Source: Chitinolyticbacter albus (GTDB lineage Bacteria > Pseudomonadota > Gammaproteobacteria > Burkholderiales > Chitinibacteraceae). Taken from it: a stretch of DNA of 64,000 nucleotides. Shown here one piece after another: positions 35,918 to 44,868 of the stretch (within the stretch, counting starts at the first letter, position 1; each line of letters opens with the position of its first letter). Position numbers and translations under genes: made by a program. The notes under the pieces were generated by a model. It worked only from the letters and a program-made list of their open reading frames with translations, searched no databases and had not been told where the DNA came from. The stretch spans positions 186,001 to 250,000 of the forward strand of contig NZ_JANBVF010000001.1 of the NCBI RefSeq assembly GCF_024437655.1, read 5' to 3'.

Positions 35918-36562
35918 TCAGCGCTGGGCGACCTTGCTCGCCGCGCCCGGTTGCCAATCGTAATAGTTCTTCCAGGCGTCGTAGACGAGATTGGGATACT
36001 CGGCACGCCCCAGGCTGCCGTTGTAACGGCCCAGCGCGCGAAAGAGGTCGCCCTTCTCGATATCGAGGTAGTGCCGCAGGATGGTGCAGCCGTAACGCAG
36101 GTTGGTATGCAGATCGAATAGGCTTTGGTCCGAGCTGCCTATCACGCGTTGCCAGAACGGCATCACCTGCATCAGGCCACGCGCGCCGACGGGACTCAAG
36201 GCGTAGCGGTTGAAGCGGCTCTCCACGTGGATGAGCCCCAACACCAGCTGCGGATCGAGCCCCGCGCGCGTCGCCTCGTAATGGACCGCGACCAGCAGTT
36301 TGCGGCGGGTGAACTCATCGGGCACGCGTTTTTCCAGCCGCCCCGACATCTCGGCGAGCCAGGTCTCGCCTTCGACCGCGCTGGCAAAAATCAGCCGCGG
36401 CTGGGCACCGTCGGAGATCGAGCGCTGCATCGTCGATTGCACCGACGACGACAATGCCTCCTCACGCTGGGCGCCAGCCCAGGCAAAAACGGTGAGCGCA
36501 GCCAAGCCCAATGAAAGCAAAAGCTGTTGTACTTTTATTTCAACAAAACGATAATTGAGCAT
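35918..36562 (-). CDS. lytic transglycosylase, Slt family
   Basis: A 214-residue membrane-anchored or secreted enzyme that cleaves peptidoglycan with formation of 1,6-anhydro-MurNAc. The catalytic Glu lies in LIHVESRFNRYALSPVGARG, followed by LMQVMP and YGCTILRHYL, then AYN-like GRYNGSLGRAEYP. The start is uncertain: the ATG at 36562 gives a hydrophobic anchor (about residues 10-30), while the ATG at 36601 would overlap the opposite-strand gene at 36588. Its product feeds recycling by AnmK, also in this window. Confidence 0.88.
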   Translation of the reverse strand: MLNYRFVEIKVQQLLLSLGLAALTVFAWAGAQREEALSSSVQSTMQRSISDGAQPRLIFASAVEGETWLAEMSGRLEKRVPDEFTRRKLLVAVHYEATRAGLDPQLVLGLIHVESRFNRYALSPVGARGLMQVMPFWQRVIGSSDQSLFDLHTNLRYGCTILRHYLDIEKGDLFRALGRYNGSLGRAEYPNLVYDAWKNYYDWQPGAASKVAQR

Positions 36563-36587
36563 CTGCTTACAAGCATTCCAAAACATC

Positions 36588-37040
36588 ATGAAGAAAATCA
36601 TTGTCGCTCTACTGCTTTCCCTTATTCATCTATCCGCCCTTGCAGAGTCCGCCCTGATCGAGCAACCTCCAATCGAGTTCTCGCCCATGCCGGTCGACAC
36701 CGTGGCCAAGCTGATCCCGATGGCCATCGCCGGCCGGGGATGGGTGACCCGTACCACGGGCCCAGGACACTATGAAGCAAAGATAGATCGCCAGAAGTTC
36801 TGGGTAGCAGTCGATATCGCCTACACCGACAGGCAGGTGGTCATCACTTACCTGGACAGTAAAAATTTCGGTTATCGCAATGGCGGCGGCGGAATGCCTA
36901 CCACCATCCATGGCAAATACAGCTCCTGGACCCATAAGATGGCCAGCGACATCCGCAAAGCCATCCTGACCTACCAAGTGAATTCCTCGGCAGGATTCAA
37001 GGCATCACAGAACAACAGCGCTGACGACGCGGACGAATAA
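36588..37040 (+). CDS. secreted conserved protein of unknown function
   Basis: A 150-residue protein with a signal peptide (KKIIVALLLSLIHLSALA). The mature domain resembles a widespread proteobacterial family of small secreted proteins (GWVTRTTGPGHYEAKI, AVDIAYTDRQVVITYLDSKN, IHGKYSSWTHKMASDI). No activity is known to me. The 5' region (36500-36640) is AT-richer than average and contains the divergent start of the lytic transglycosylase, whose 5' end nearly abuts. A strong terminator follows. Confidence 0.75.
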   Translation: MKKIIVALLLSLIHLSALAESALIEQPPIEFSPMPVDTVAKLIPMAIAGRGWVTRTTGPGHYEAKIDRQKFWVAVDIAYTDRQVVITYLDSKNFGYRNGGGGMPTTIHGKYSSWTHKMASDIRKAILTYQVNSSAGFKASQNNSADDADE

Positions 37041-37058
37041 TCCCCATCGTTATGCGTG

Positions 37059-37086
37059 AAAGGCGGCTATCCGGGCCGCCTTTTTT
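37059..37086 (+). terminator. Rho-independent terminator
   Basis: AAAGGCGGC (37059-37067) pairs with GCCGCCTTT (37075-37083) around a 7-nt loop, with a T-tract of six (37081-37086). It ends the preceding plus-strand gene and touches the proS stop codon. Confidence 0.92.
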
Positions 37087-38801
37087 CATGCCTTTACGAT
37101 ATTGCTGCAGTGGGCCAGCGCTTCTGCCAACGGCACCTTGCAGACTTCGCCGGTTGCGCGCGCAGTATATTCAACAACACCTTCGGCCAAACCCTTATCG
37201 CCGATCGTCAGGCGGTGCGGGATGCCGATCAGTTCCATGTCGGCGAACATCGAGCCGGGGCGCTCGTTGCGATCGTCCAGCAGCACGTCGACCCCAGCGG
37301 CCTGCAGCTCGGCGTAGAGCTGGTCGGCTGCCGCCTTGACCGCGTCCGAGCGATGGTAGCCGACGGCGACCACGGCGAGTGCGAACGGCGCCAGCGCAAC
37401 CGGGAACTTGATGCCACGCTCGTCGTAGTTCTGCTCGATGGCGGCGCCGACGATGCGGCTGACGCCAATGCCGTAACAGCCCATCTCGAACGGCTTCAAC
37501 TGGCCGTCGACGTCGGTGAAAGTGGCATTCATCGCTTCGGAATACTTGGTGCGCAGCTGGAACACGTGACCGACTTCGATGCCGCGACACAGTGCGAGCA
37601 CGCCCTTGCCATCCGGGCTGGCGTCGCCGGCGACGACGTTACGCACGTCAGCGACGACATCGGCCTCGGGCAGGTCGCGGCCCCAGTTCACGCCAGCGAT
37701 ATGGAATTTGGGCTTGTTGGCGCCGCACACCCAGTCGCTCATCGCGGCGACGGTGCGATCGGCAATGATGCGGGTGCCGGCCGGCGCACCGATGGGGCCG
37801 AGAAAGCCCGGCGGGCAGTTGAAGGCGGCGCGGATTTCCTCCTCGGACGCGAAGCGAAAGCCATCCATGCCCTCCACCTTGCCGAGCTTGACCTCGTTCA
37901 GGCTATGGTCGCCCCGCAGCAACGCGATCACGAGCTTGCCGGCGGCATCGACCACCGCGATCAGCTTCACCGTCTTCTTGATCGAGATCCCCATCAACTC
38001 GGCCACCTGCTCGCAGGTGGTCTGCTTCGGCGTATCGACATCGCGCAATGCTTCGCTGGCAGCGGCGCGCGGCGCGGTCGGTGCCAGCGCCTCGGCGAGT
38101 TCGACGTTGGCGGCATAGTCCGAATCCGGGCAGTAGGCCAAGAGGTCTTCACCGGCATCGGCAAGCACGTGGAATTCATGACTGCCCGAGCCACCGATGG
38201 CACCGGTATCGGCCGCCACCGCGCGAAAAGCGAGGCCCAGCCGGGTGAACACGTTGGAGTAGGCCTGGTACATCCTGCTGTAGCTCGCCTGCAGCCCTTC
38301 GAAGCTGGCGTCGAACGAGTAAGCGTCCTTCATTACGAATTCGCGCGCGCGCATCACGCCGAAACGCGGGCGGATCTCGTCGCGGAACTTCACCTGCACC
38401 TGGTAGAAGTTCACCGGCAGCTGCTTGTAACTGCGCAGCTCCAGCCGGGCGATGTCGGTGATGACTTCCTCGTGCGTCGGGCCGAAGCAGAAATCGCGCT
38501 CGTGCCTATCCTTGATCTTCAGCATCTGCGGGCCAAAGAGCTCCCAGCGGCCGGTTTCCTGCCACAGCTCCGCAGGCTGGATGGTCGGCATCAACAGCTC
38601 CTGCGCGCCGGCCTTGTTCATCTCGTCACGCACCACCGCTTCCACCTTGCGCAGCACCCTGAGGCCCAGCGGCATCCAGGTGTAGAGGCCGGAGCCCAGC
38701 CGCTTGATCAGGCCGGCACGCAGCATCAGCTTGTGCGAAATCAGTTCCGCCTCGGCGGGCGCTTCCTTGAGGGTGGAGAGATAGAGTTGGGAGGTACGCA
38801 T
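37086..38801 (-). CDS. proS: prolyl-tRNA synthetase
   Basis: A 571-residue class II aminoacyl-tRNA synthetase of the bacterial type with an inserted editing domain (about residues 225-400). Motif 2 region is seen as [21 protein letters not shown] and motif 3 as the [14 protein letters not shown] block. The C-terminal anticodon-binding domain carries [12 protein letters not shown]. Length matches E. coli ProS (572). It charges tRNA-Pro and clears mischarged alanine. Confidence 0.97.
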   Translation of the reverse strand: MRTSQLYLSTLKEAPAEAELISHKLMLRAGLIKRLGSGLYTWMPLGLRVLRKVEAVVRDEMNKAGAQELLMPTIQPAELWQETGRWELFGPQMLKIKDRHERDFCFGPTHEEVITDIARLELRSYKQLPVNFYQVQVKFRDEIRPRFGVMRAREFVMKDAYSFDASFEGLQASYSRMYQAYSNVFTRLGLAFRAVAADTGAIGGSGSHEFHVLADAGEDLLAYCPDSDYAANVELAEALAPTAPRAAASEALRDVDTPKQTTCEQVAELMGISIKKTVKLIAVVDAAGKLVIALLRGDHSLNEVKLGKVEGMDGFRFASEEEIRAAFNCPPGFLGPIGAPAGTRIIADRTVAAMSDWVCGANKPKFHIAGVNWGRDLPEADVVADVRNVVAGDASPDGKGVLALCRGIEVGHVFQLRTKYSEAMNATFTDVDGQLKPFEMGCYGIGVSRIVGAAIEQNYDERGIKFPVALAPFALAVVAVGYHRSDAVKAAADQLYAELQAAGVDVLLDDRNERPGSMFADMELIGIPHRLTIGDKGLAEGVVEYTARATGEVCKVPLAEALAHCSNIVKA

Positions 38802-38900
38802 GATGATGGGGCGCGGGTTGGCATCAAACCGCGCATCTTATCATCGCCGGCCCTCGCGCTGGGCCGCACGCGGGGGCCGCGTACCGGCCGGGCCACGCCG

Positions 38901-39626
38901 TCAGCGCGGCATGCAGGCCGCGAGGCCCTCGCGAACCGCCGCCGCGATGCGCTGGCGCGTTACGGGCCGCGCCAGCGTCAACGCGTCGCGCTTGTTGACG
39001 ATGACGCCGGCTTCAAACAACACCGCCGGCATGGTGGCCCCTCGCAGCACCGCGAAATCGGCGTCGTAGAGGCCCAGCGTGGCATCGCGCAACGGCCGAT
39101 ACTCACCGGCGACGCCTTCGGCGTGATGCAACGTCCGCGCAAAGCCCTGCGCCACCAGCGCTTGCGACATCGCACCGGCGCAGCGGGCACTCTCAGTCAA
39201 GCGCGGGTGCTGCGGGAATACATAGAACGAGTAGCCCGAGTGGTCGCCCTCGTAGCGCTCGGCTCCCTGGTAGTGCCAGGTCCGCAGGAATTGCGGCTGG
39301 GCCGAATCGTGATGCACGGAAAGAAAGAACTCGGCGCCACCGGCCGCCGCCATCGCGGGCCGATCCTTCAGGCTGGTGGCGTCGCCATCGGCGCCGATCA
39401 ACAGCACGAGGTGGCCGGCGCCGCGCAGCGTCCGGGCGATCTCCAGCGCCAGCGCGCGGTTGTAGCTGAACTCGGTTTCGCCATAGCTGCTGGTGGCGCC
39501 GGGCGCACTCAGCGAGTGCCCGACATCGATGGCGATAGTCGCCGCCGTGGCGCTGCCGACCAGCAGCAAACCGGCCAGCACACCGACGGCGCGATCGCGC
39601 CGGCTATTCGTGGTCTTGCCCGGCAT
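38901..39626 (-). CDS. N-acetylmuramoyl-L-alanine amidase (Amidase_3 family)
   Basis: A 241-residue protein with a signal peptide (about 1-28) and an Amidase_3 zinc domain (IAIDVGHS with the first His, GETEFSYNRALA, LSVHHDSAQPQF with further ligands, and the catalytic Glu in PAVLFEAGVIVNK). It cleaves the amide between MurNAc and L-Ala in the periplasm. No AMIN or LysM domain is attached. Its start overlaps the end of the upstream gene by 23 bp, suggesting coupling. Confidence 0.9.
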   Translation of the reverse strand: MPGKTTNSRRDRAVGVLAGLLLVGSATAATIAIDVGHSLSAPGATSSYGETEFSYNRALALEIARTLRGAGHLVLLIGADGDATSLKDRPAMAAAGGAEFFLSVHHDSAQPQFLRTWHYQGAERYEGDHSGYSFYVFPQHPRLTESARCAGAMSQALVAQGFARTLHHAEGVAGEYRPLRDATLGLYDADFAVLRGATMPAVLFEAGVIVNKRDALTLARPVTRQRIAAAVREGLAACMPR

Positions 39627-39978
39627 CGGCCACCTTGGCCAGCGCAGCGTCGTCGGCAGCCCGCTTCATCTCGGCCCGCTTGATGGCAAGCTTGGGGCGC
39701 AGCACGTTCATCATGATCACGTCGCGCAGCCACATCAGCAGGAACAGCCACGCCAAGAGGGCCACTACATAGGACAGCGAGTTGGTGCGCATGCCGGGCT
39801 GGAACTGCTCGATCAGCGGATTGATCACGAACTGCACGCTGCCGATCACGGCAATCAGCAGGAACAGCGTGGAGATCGCCCGCTCCTTGATGAAGGTGCC
39901 ACGCAGCAGCATCCGCTGCTCCCACCGGGTGAGGCCGGCGAGCTCGGGCACGTCGTCGGCACGAAAATAAAACGGCAT
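39604..39978 (-). CDS. small membrane protein of unknown function, coupled to amidase
   Basis: A 124-residue protein with two membrane segments (about 34-54 and 66-88), a charged N-terminus (RADDVPELAGLTRWEQRMLL) and a basic to acidic Ala-rich tail. It has AAGGAG before the ATG and overlaps the amidase gene by 23 bp. No family is recognised. The 190 bp to the next gene upstream hold no clear feature. Confidence 0.68.
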   Translation of the reverse strand: MPFYFRADDVPELAGLTRWEQRMLLRGTFIKERAISTLFLLIAVIGSVQFVINPLIEQFQPGMRTNSLSYVVALLAWLFLLMWLRDVIMMNVLRPKLAIKRAEMKRAADDAALAKVADAGQDHE

Positions 39979-40169
39979 GGTGGACTCCTTGAACGATCGC
40001 CGCGCAGTTTCCCGGTGGCCCGGTCAAAAAGCAAGCCGGCTGCCCGGCGGCAGCTTGGTTCCGATCACGCGGCTGTTGCCAAGCGGCAAGGATGGACTAA
40101 CATCGCTCCTTGTGCCCGTAGAGGCACTACGTCGTCGAGGCGACGCCCGCAGAACAAGGAGGATGGTTC

Positions 40170-41225
40170 ATGCCCCGCTTTACCCCCGCAGCGCTCGCGC
40201 TGCTGTTGTCCGCCATGCTCGCCCAGGCGAACGACACCCCCATGCCGACACCGACGCCGGCTCCCGCCATTCCGAGACTGACCCCGCCTGAACTGGCGAT
40301 CAGCCTGACCGAGACCGTCTACCTGCCCGCCCAGGTATCGCTGCTGGAGCATCACGGCCGCCTTGCCGGCCGGCTTGCCGCGCTGTGCGAAGCGCCGGGC
40401 TCCGACAAGCTCGCAGCGGCGCGCGAGGCCTGGATCTCCGCCAATCGCTCGTGGCGCCGGCTCGATAGCGTGCGCATGGGCCCCGGTCGGCAGGAAGAAG
40501 TGATGCAGGCTTTCGATCCGTGGCCGCTCGACCTCGCGGCGCTGCGCAAGAGCATCGCCGCCACGCCCGCCGACCCGACCTCACCGCAGGCACTGGCCGA
40601 AGTACGCAACCAGAAGCAAGGCTTGCCGGCGATCGAATTCCTGCTGTTCGGTAACGCCACGCCCACGAGCGCCGCACTCGCCGCCAAGCAGCTCGACGGC
40701 AACAGCTGCCGCTTCGCCGTGTGGATCGCCGCGGGCCTCGCGCGCCGTGCGCAGGAAATGGTCTACGAGTGGCAAGGCATGCGCCGCGGCCTCAACTACG
40801 ACCTCTCCTACCCACGCCCCTTCCTTTCCGAATCGTTGACCCGGGTGCACGCCGGAGTGAAGGAGCTGGCCGGCTGGAAGCTCGCAACCTCGGTCGCCAA
40901 GGCCGCGCAGCAGGACTTTCCGGACTGGCGCTCCGGTCAGAGCCGCCAGGGCATCATTTCGGGGCTCGATACGGTCGAACACGTGCTGCTGGGTGCTGCC
41001 GGAGGCGCCGGCTTCGAGGAATTCCTGCTGTCGCGCGGCAAGACCGAGGCCGTGGGCGAACTGAAGACCCATCTCGCGCAGGCACGCATCGCCGTCGCCG
41101 GCCTGCCGGACGATCTGGCCAAGGCCAGCGCCGAACGCCGCGTCGCAGCACAACGGCTGACCGCGCTCGCCGATTACATCGCCGGCCCGTTCGCCGAAGC
41201 CATGGGCCTGCCGCTGCAGAAGTAA
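40170..41225 (+). CDS. imelysin-like (M75-type) periplasmic protein
   Basis: A 351-residue protein with a Sec signal (about 1-21) and an all-alpha imelysin-type domain (YLPAQVSLLEHHGRLAG, EAWISANRSWRRLDSVRMGP, ISGLDTVEHVLLG). Imelysin-family proteins are outer-surface or periplasmic iron-regulated proteins of uncertain activity. The usual GxHxxE motif appears here as GLPAIE, so the putative metal His is replaced by Pro. AAGGAGG lies just before the ATG. No iron transporter genes are adjacent. Confidence 0.82.
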   Translation: MPRFTPAALALLLSAMLAQANDTPMPTPTPAPAIPRLTPPELAISLTETVYLPAQVSLLEHHGRLAGRLAALCEAPGSDKLAAAREAWISANRSWRRLDSVRMGPGRQEEVMQAFDPWPLDLAALRKSIAATPADPTSPQALAEVRNQKQGLPAIEFLLFGNATPTSAALAAKQLDGNSCRFAVWIAAGLARRAQEMVYEWQGMRRGLNYDLSYPRPFLSESLTRVHAGVKELAGWKLATSVAKAAQQDFPDWRSGQSRQGIISGLDTVEHVLLGAAGGAGFEEFLLSRGKTEAVGELKTHLAQARIAVAGLPDDLAKASAERRVAAQRLTALADYIAGPFAEAMGLPLQK

Positions 41226-41242
41226 GCGCACAGCCCTCCCCG

Positions 41243-41270
41243 AAGCCCACGGTGCGCCGTGGGCTTTTTT
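41243..41270 (+). terminator. Rho-independent terminator
   Basis: A 10-bp stem (41243-41252 with 41257-41266), a 4-nt loop and a run of six T. It ends the imelysin-like gene's transcript. Confidence 0.93.
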
Positions 41271-41365
41271 CGCCTCGGCATCCGCGGCATCGCACGCCTC
41301 CCCTGCACTGGGTTACACCGCGCACTCGTTTTCACAGCCCTCTTGAGCCATCGTTCTTCGAGTAA

Positions 41366-41509
41366 GAGCGGCCAACAAAACCCGCGCAGCATGTCGGGCA
41401 ATAAGCGTGAAACGCCCTGTAAGGCGGAAAACCGGCTTCCTGCGGTCGCAGGCAGCACCCGTCGTATGGCCTGAGCACGACGTCGCCCACGGGATTTTGT
41501 TGGCCGCTC
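41366..41509. repeat. 144-bp structured inverted-repeat element, no gene
   Basis: GAGCGGCCAACAAAA (41366-41380) is repeated perfectly inverted at 41495-41509. With CCCG/CGGG the outer stem reaches 19 bp with one bulged A (41494). Inside lie smaller hairpins: GCGT/ACGC (41405-41415), CCTGC/GCAGG (41439-41452, GNNC-type loop) and CGTCGT/ACGACG (41460-41482). The whole 41226-41594 gap holds only the terminator and this element. It could be a miniature mobile element, a structured RNA or an integron-attC-like site. No target-site duplication is visible. Confidence 0.65.
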
Positions 41510-41594
41510 CAAGCCGGCCACAGCACAGCAGCTCTGTATATCACCAGGCTGGATTCATCCCAACCCGAACCACAGCCCACTTCAGGAGCATCCC

Positions 41595-42059
41595 ATGAAC
41601 ATGTCCTCCCCATCGTGCTTGCGGCCCAGCGCAGGCCTACTCGCCGCCCTGGCCCTGCTTCCCCTGATCTGGCTTGCGCCGGACACGGCTAGCGCCGCGC
41701 CGCCGGCAACAGTCGCCAGCTGCGAGGGCATAGGCGAGGCGTATCCGATACTCGGCAAGCAGTGCGCGACGCAGTACGCAAAAATCAATCACGCGCCAGC
41801 CAATGCGGGCGAGCGCCTGACCACTTTCCGGGCGCGGGTGGCAGTGCTGGAAATCTTCCGCAAGGCGCTGCTATGCAATGGCATGTATGGCGCGACCCGA
41901 TCTGCGCAGGATCGGTTCCAAAGCGGAGAAAACGGCCATCTGGCTGCGCTGGCCAATCTGCGAGTCAATATGAACGCCCTAGCGGACCCCGTCATCCCCG
42001 CCGCCTACACGCATACCAAGCTGAACGAGGTCAGCATCAACAAACCGCAGTGCAAATAG
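41595..42059 (+). CDS. secreted protein of unknown function
   Basis: A 154-residue protein with a long signal peptide (about 1-36, ending TASAA). The mature domain is mostly helical in composition, with four Cys (ASCEGIGEAYP, KQCATQYAKI, LLCNGMYGA, KPQCK) that could form two disulfides. CAGGAG precedes the ATG. No family is recognised. It is preceded by the inverted-repeat element. Confidence 0.65.
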   Translation: MNMSSPSCLRPSAGLLAALALLPLIWLAPDTASAAPPATVASCEGIGEAYPILGKQCATQYAKINHAPANAGERLTTFRARVAVLEIFRKALLCNGMYGATRSAQDRFQSGENGHLAALANLRVNMNALADPVIPAAYTHTKLNEVSINKPQCK

Positions 42060-42184
42060 CGCTGCCCAGGGGCCGCGCAGCCAGAACGTATTAGCGGCGC
42101 CCAAGGCGTTGCAGGCCGGCTTGTCATGCTGTTGTCACGCTTGACCACTACCCTGCCGGCTTTCCGTCAGCCTTGGGAGGCGCC

Positions 42185-43147
42185 ATGCGTGCCGTGCTTG
42201 TCCTAGCCTTCGCCCTGATTGCCTCCTTCGCGCAGGCAGACGTGGTGCTGGGTCTCGTCGCCAATCGCGGCGTCGACGAAACCCGGGTCGATTGGGAGCC
42301 GATCGCACAGGATCTGGCGCTCCAGTTGGGCGAACCCGTGCGGGTATTGGCCAGCAAGGACGAAGCGGACCTGCTGCAGCGGCTACAGTCGGGCGAAATC
42401 GATCTGCTGCGCGGCAGCACTCAGCTGGCGCTGCAGGCGGTGGAAGCGGGTAGCGGCGACATCTTTGCCCGGCTGGTACTCACCGGGCGCATCGCTGAAT
42501 ATCGCTCGCTGCTGCTGGTGCGGCAAAATGGCCCCGTCACGCTGGACGAACTCTTGAAGCGCAGCGGCCAGCTGCGCTACGCCAGCGGCAGCCCCGGCTC
42601 CACCGCGGGCAGCCTGATCCCCGGCTATCACGCCTTCGCCCGTAACAACGTGCTGCCCGAGCGCTTCTTCAGAAGCGTGACCACCGGCAACAGCGAGGAC
42701 CGCTTTCGCGCGCTGATCGAGAGCCGCGTCGATGTGGCCACCAGCAATAGCGACGACCTGATCAAGCTCGCTGAGAAATACCCGCGCGATTTCAAACAGG
42801 TGCGCGTGCTGTGGGAGTCTCCCAAGTTCTCCTACGACCCGCTGGTGTTGCGCCGCGGCCTGTCCGCCAGCCGCAAGGACAAGATCACCCGCTTTTTCCT
42901 CGATTACGGCCGCAAGGGTGCGCAAGCGACACGCGAGAAGGAAAAGCTCTACTACGCCGACCAGCTCGACGGCTTTCTCGCCTCGACCAATCGCCAGCTG
43001 CGCGAAGTGACCGATCTACAGCTCTATGACGCGCTGTTCCGGCTGACGCTGGAGGACAAACTCGCCGCGCCCTCTCGGGCCGAACGCGAGAAAACGCTGT
43101 ACCGCCGCTACGACCAGCTGAGTGCGCTGCTAGGCGGCGCGCGATGA
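42185..43147 (+). CDS. PhnD-like phosphonate/phosphate-type ABC binding protein
   Basis: A 320-residue protein with a signal peptide (about 1-19) and a type-2 periplasmic-binding fold resembling PhnD (LGLVANRGVDETRVDWEPIA, RYASGSPGSTAGSLIP, FRSVTTGNSEDRFRALIESRVDVATSN). PhnD proteins deliver phosphonates or phosphite to an ABC importer; no permease or ATPase is nearby, so it may serve a distant importer or a sensor kinase. GGGAGG precedes the ATG at 42185. The start 4 codons upstream lacks such a site. Confidence 0.8.
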   Translation: MRAVLVLAFALIASFAQADVVLGLVANRGVDETRVDWEPIAQDLALQLGEPVRVLASKDEADLLQRLQSGEIDLLRGSTQLALQAVEAGSGDIFARLVLTGRIAEYRSLLLVRQNGPVTLDELLKRSGQLRYASGSPGSTAGSLIPGYHAFARNNVLPERFFRSVTTGNSEDRFRALIESRVDVATSNSDDLIKLAEKYPRDFKQVRVLWESPKFSYDPLVLRRGLSASRKDKITRFFLDYGRKGAQATREKEKLYYADQLDGFLASTNRQLREVTDLQLYDALFRLTLEDKLAAPSRAEREKTLYRRYDQLSALLGGAR

Positions 43148-43196
43148 ACTAAAACTTGAATTAGACGAATGCTGACCAGAGCACCGTCTCCTGATG

Positions 43197-43223
43197 GCCC
43201 TGCCGTGCGCAGGGCTTTTTTTT
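43197..43223 (+). terminator. Rho-independent terminator
   Basis: GCCCTGC (43197-43203) pairs with GCAGGGC (43209-43215), loop CGTGC, followed by eight T. It separates the PhnD-like gene from the NSS transporter gene. Confidence 0.94.
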
Positions 43224-43334
43224 GCGCATTGCGCTGGCTCAAAGTCCTGCCCGCGATGGACTGGGAATTTCTCCAATTGCCAAGCAGATGGCAGCACGGA
43301 AAATCTATCCCTTTGAAACACAAGGTCTTTGTCC

Positions 43335-44666
43335 ATGTCCAGCGACAATAATCGCGCGAACTGGGGCTCCAAGCTCGGCTTCATCCTTGCCGCTGCCGGC
43401 TCCGCCGTTGGCCTCGGTGCCATCTGGAAGTTTCCCTATGTCGCTGGCAAGAACGGCGGTGGCGCCTTCCTGATCGCCTATCTCGTTTGCGTATTCACGC
43501 TCGGCATCGCCCTGTTGCTCGCCGAGATGGTAATCGGTCGCACCGCCAAGAAATCGGCGACCACCGCCTACCGTGATCTCAAGGGCGGCCTGTGGCCCTG
43601 GGCCGGGCGGCTGTCGGTGCTGTGCGTGTTCATCATCCTCTGCTACTACTGTGTCGTTGGCGGTTGGACCGTGGCGTATATCGGCCGCTCGATCACCGGC
43701 GAAGCGCTCACGGCCGACACCAAGCTGCTGGCGAGCGCTTTTGCCAGCTTCATCGCAAGCCCCATTCAGGCGCTGGGTTACACCGCCGTGTTCCTGGGCA
43801 TCACGGTCGCCGTGGTGCTGGGCGGCGTGGAAAAAGGCATAGAGCGCATGAGCAAGGTGCTGATGCCGGCCCTCTTCGCACTGATGCTGCTATTGATCGC
43901 GCGCGCCTTGACGCTGCCGGGTGCGTGGGAGGGCGTGCGCTACTTTGTTACGCCGGACTTCTCCAAGATGACGCCGGCCATGATCGTCGATGCGCTGGGC
44001 CTCGCGTTCTTCTCACTCTCCATCGGCGGCGGCATGATCATTGCCTACGGCTCGTATGTATCGAAGGAAACCAAACTCGTCGGCGCCACGCTGTGGGTAT
44101 CGACACTGGCCACGCTCGCCTGCGTGCTCGCCGGGCTGATGGTGCTGCCGGCCGTGTTCGCCTTCCATGTTGACCCTGCCGCCGGCCCCGGTCTTACCTT
44201 CATCACCATGCCCGCCATCTTTGCGCAAATGCCAGGGGGACAGCTCTTTGCCGTCGCCTTCTTCCTCTTGCTGCTGTTTGCCGCGCTGACCTCGTCGGTG
44301 TCCATCCTGGAGCCCATCGTCTCGTTCCTGATTGATGAATTCGGCATGACTCGTCAGCCCGCGACCTTCGCCGTCGCGATCACAAGCTTCATCATCGGCA
44401 TTCCCGCGGCGCTGTCGTTCGGCCCGATGGCCGACACGCTGTTCTTCGGCATGAACGCTTTCGACCTGATGGACTACGTGGCCTCCAACGTGATGATGCC
44501 GGCCGGCGGCCTCCTGGCCGCGCTGTTCGTCGGCTGGGCGATCTGGCCGCGCGTGAAGGACGAGCTCGCCGCCGAAGGTGCTACTGCCGTGCTGCCTGCC
44601 TTTCGCATCGTCTGCGCGGTGGTGGCGCCGATCCTGATCGGGGTGATCTGGGTGCACAACCTGTAA
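43335..44666 (+). CDS. neurotransmitter:sodium symporter (NSS/SNF) family transporter
   Basis: A 443-residue inner-membrane Na+-coupled transporter with about 11 membrane helices. The opening NWGSKLGFILAAAGSAVGLG continuing with WKFPYVAGKNGGGAF is the NSS TM1 region with the sodium and substrate sites. Bacterial members (LeuT, MhsT, TnaT) take up amino acids; the exact substrate is not predictable here. The ATG at 43335 follows an in-frame TTG six bases earlier. Transcription is separate, as strong terminators lie on both sides. Confidence 0.94.
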   Translation: MSSDNNRANWGSKLGFILAAAGSAVGLGAIWKFPYVAGKNGGGAFLIAYLVCVFTLGIALLLAEMVIGRTAKKSATTAYRDLKGGLWPWAGRLSVLCVFIILCYYCVVGGWTVAYIGRSITGEALTADTKLLASAFASFIASPIQALGYTAVFLGITVAVVLGGVEKGIERMSKVLMPALFALMLLLIARALTLPGAWEGVRYFVTPDFSKMTPAMIVDALGLAFFSLSIGGGMIIAYGSYVSKETKLVGATLWVSTLATLACVLAGLMVLPAVFAFHVDPAAGPGLTFITMPAIFAQMPGGQLFAVAFFLLLLFAALTSSVSILEPIVSFLIDEFGMTRQPATFAVAITSFIIGIPAALSFGPMADTLFFGMNAFDLMDYVASNVMMPAGGLLAALFVGWAIWPRVKDELAAEGATAVLPAFRIVCAVVAPILIGVIWVHNL

Positions 44667-44687
44667 CGAGATACCGTCTTGGGAAAA

Positions 44688-44716
44688 CGGCTGGCCTGTG
44701 CCAGCCGCTTTCTTTT
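44688..44716 (+). terminator. Rho-independent terminator
   Basis: CGGCTGGC (44688-44695) pairs with GCCAGCCG (44700-44707), loop CTGT, followed by CTTTCTTTT. It ends the NSS transporter transcript. Confidence 0.9.
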
Positions 44717-44785
44717 GCTGTGGCACAAGCACAGCAAAATGCTGCGCCATTCATCGTCGCCAGCACGACAGATATCTTTCTTTAT

Positions 44786-44816
44786 TTGACAGCAAACAAC
44801 GCCCATTCCATATCAT
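44786..44816 (+). promoter_or_regulatory. candidate promoter of the PEP-CTERM gene
   Basis: A perfect -35 TTGACA (44786-44791) and TATCAT (44811-44816) with a long 19-bp spacer. The leader would be about 45 nt and contains GAAAGGA before the ATG at 44869. The spacer is longer than ideal. Confidence 0.45.
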
Positions 44817-44868
44817 CGCCGGTCCATAGCAGTTCCGATTCTCATCACTCGAACGAAAGGACCGCCCA

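Noticed and set aside
37056-39683. 875-codon plus-strand open frame across proS and the amidase
   Set aside because: It runs antisense to two well-conserved genes and has no recognisable domain; it is a shadow of codon bias.
41366-41509. Typical insertion sequence
   Set aside because: It has inverted ends but no transposase frame and no target-site duplication; it is kept only as a structured repeat.
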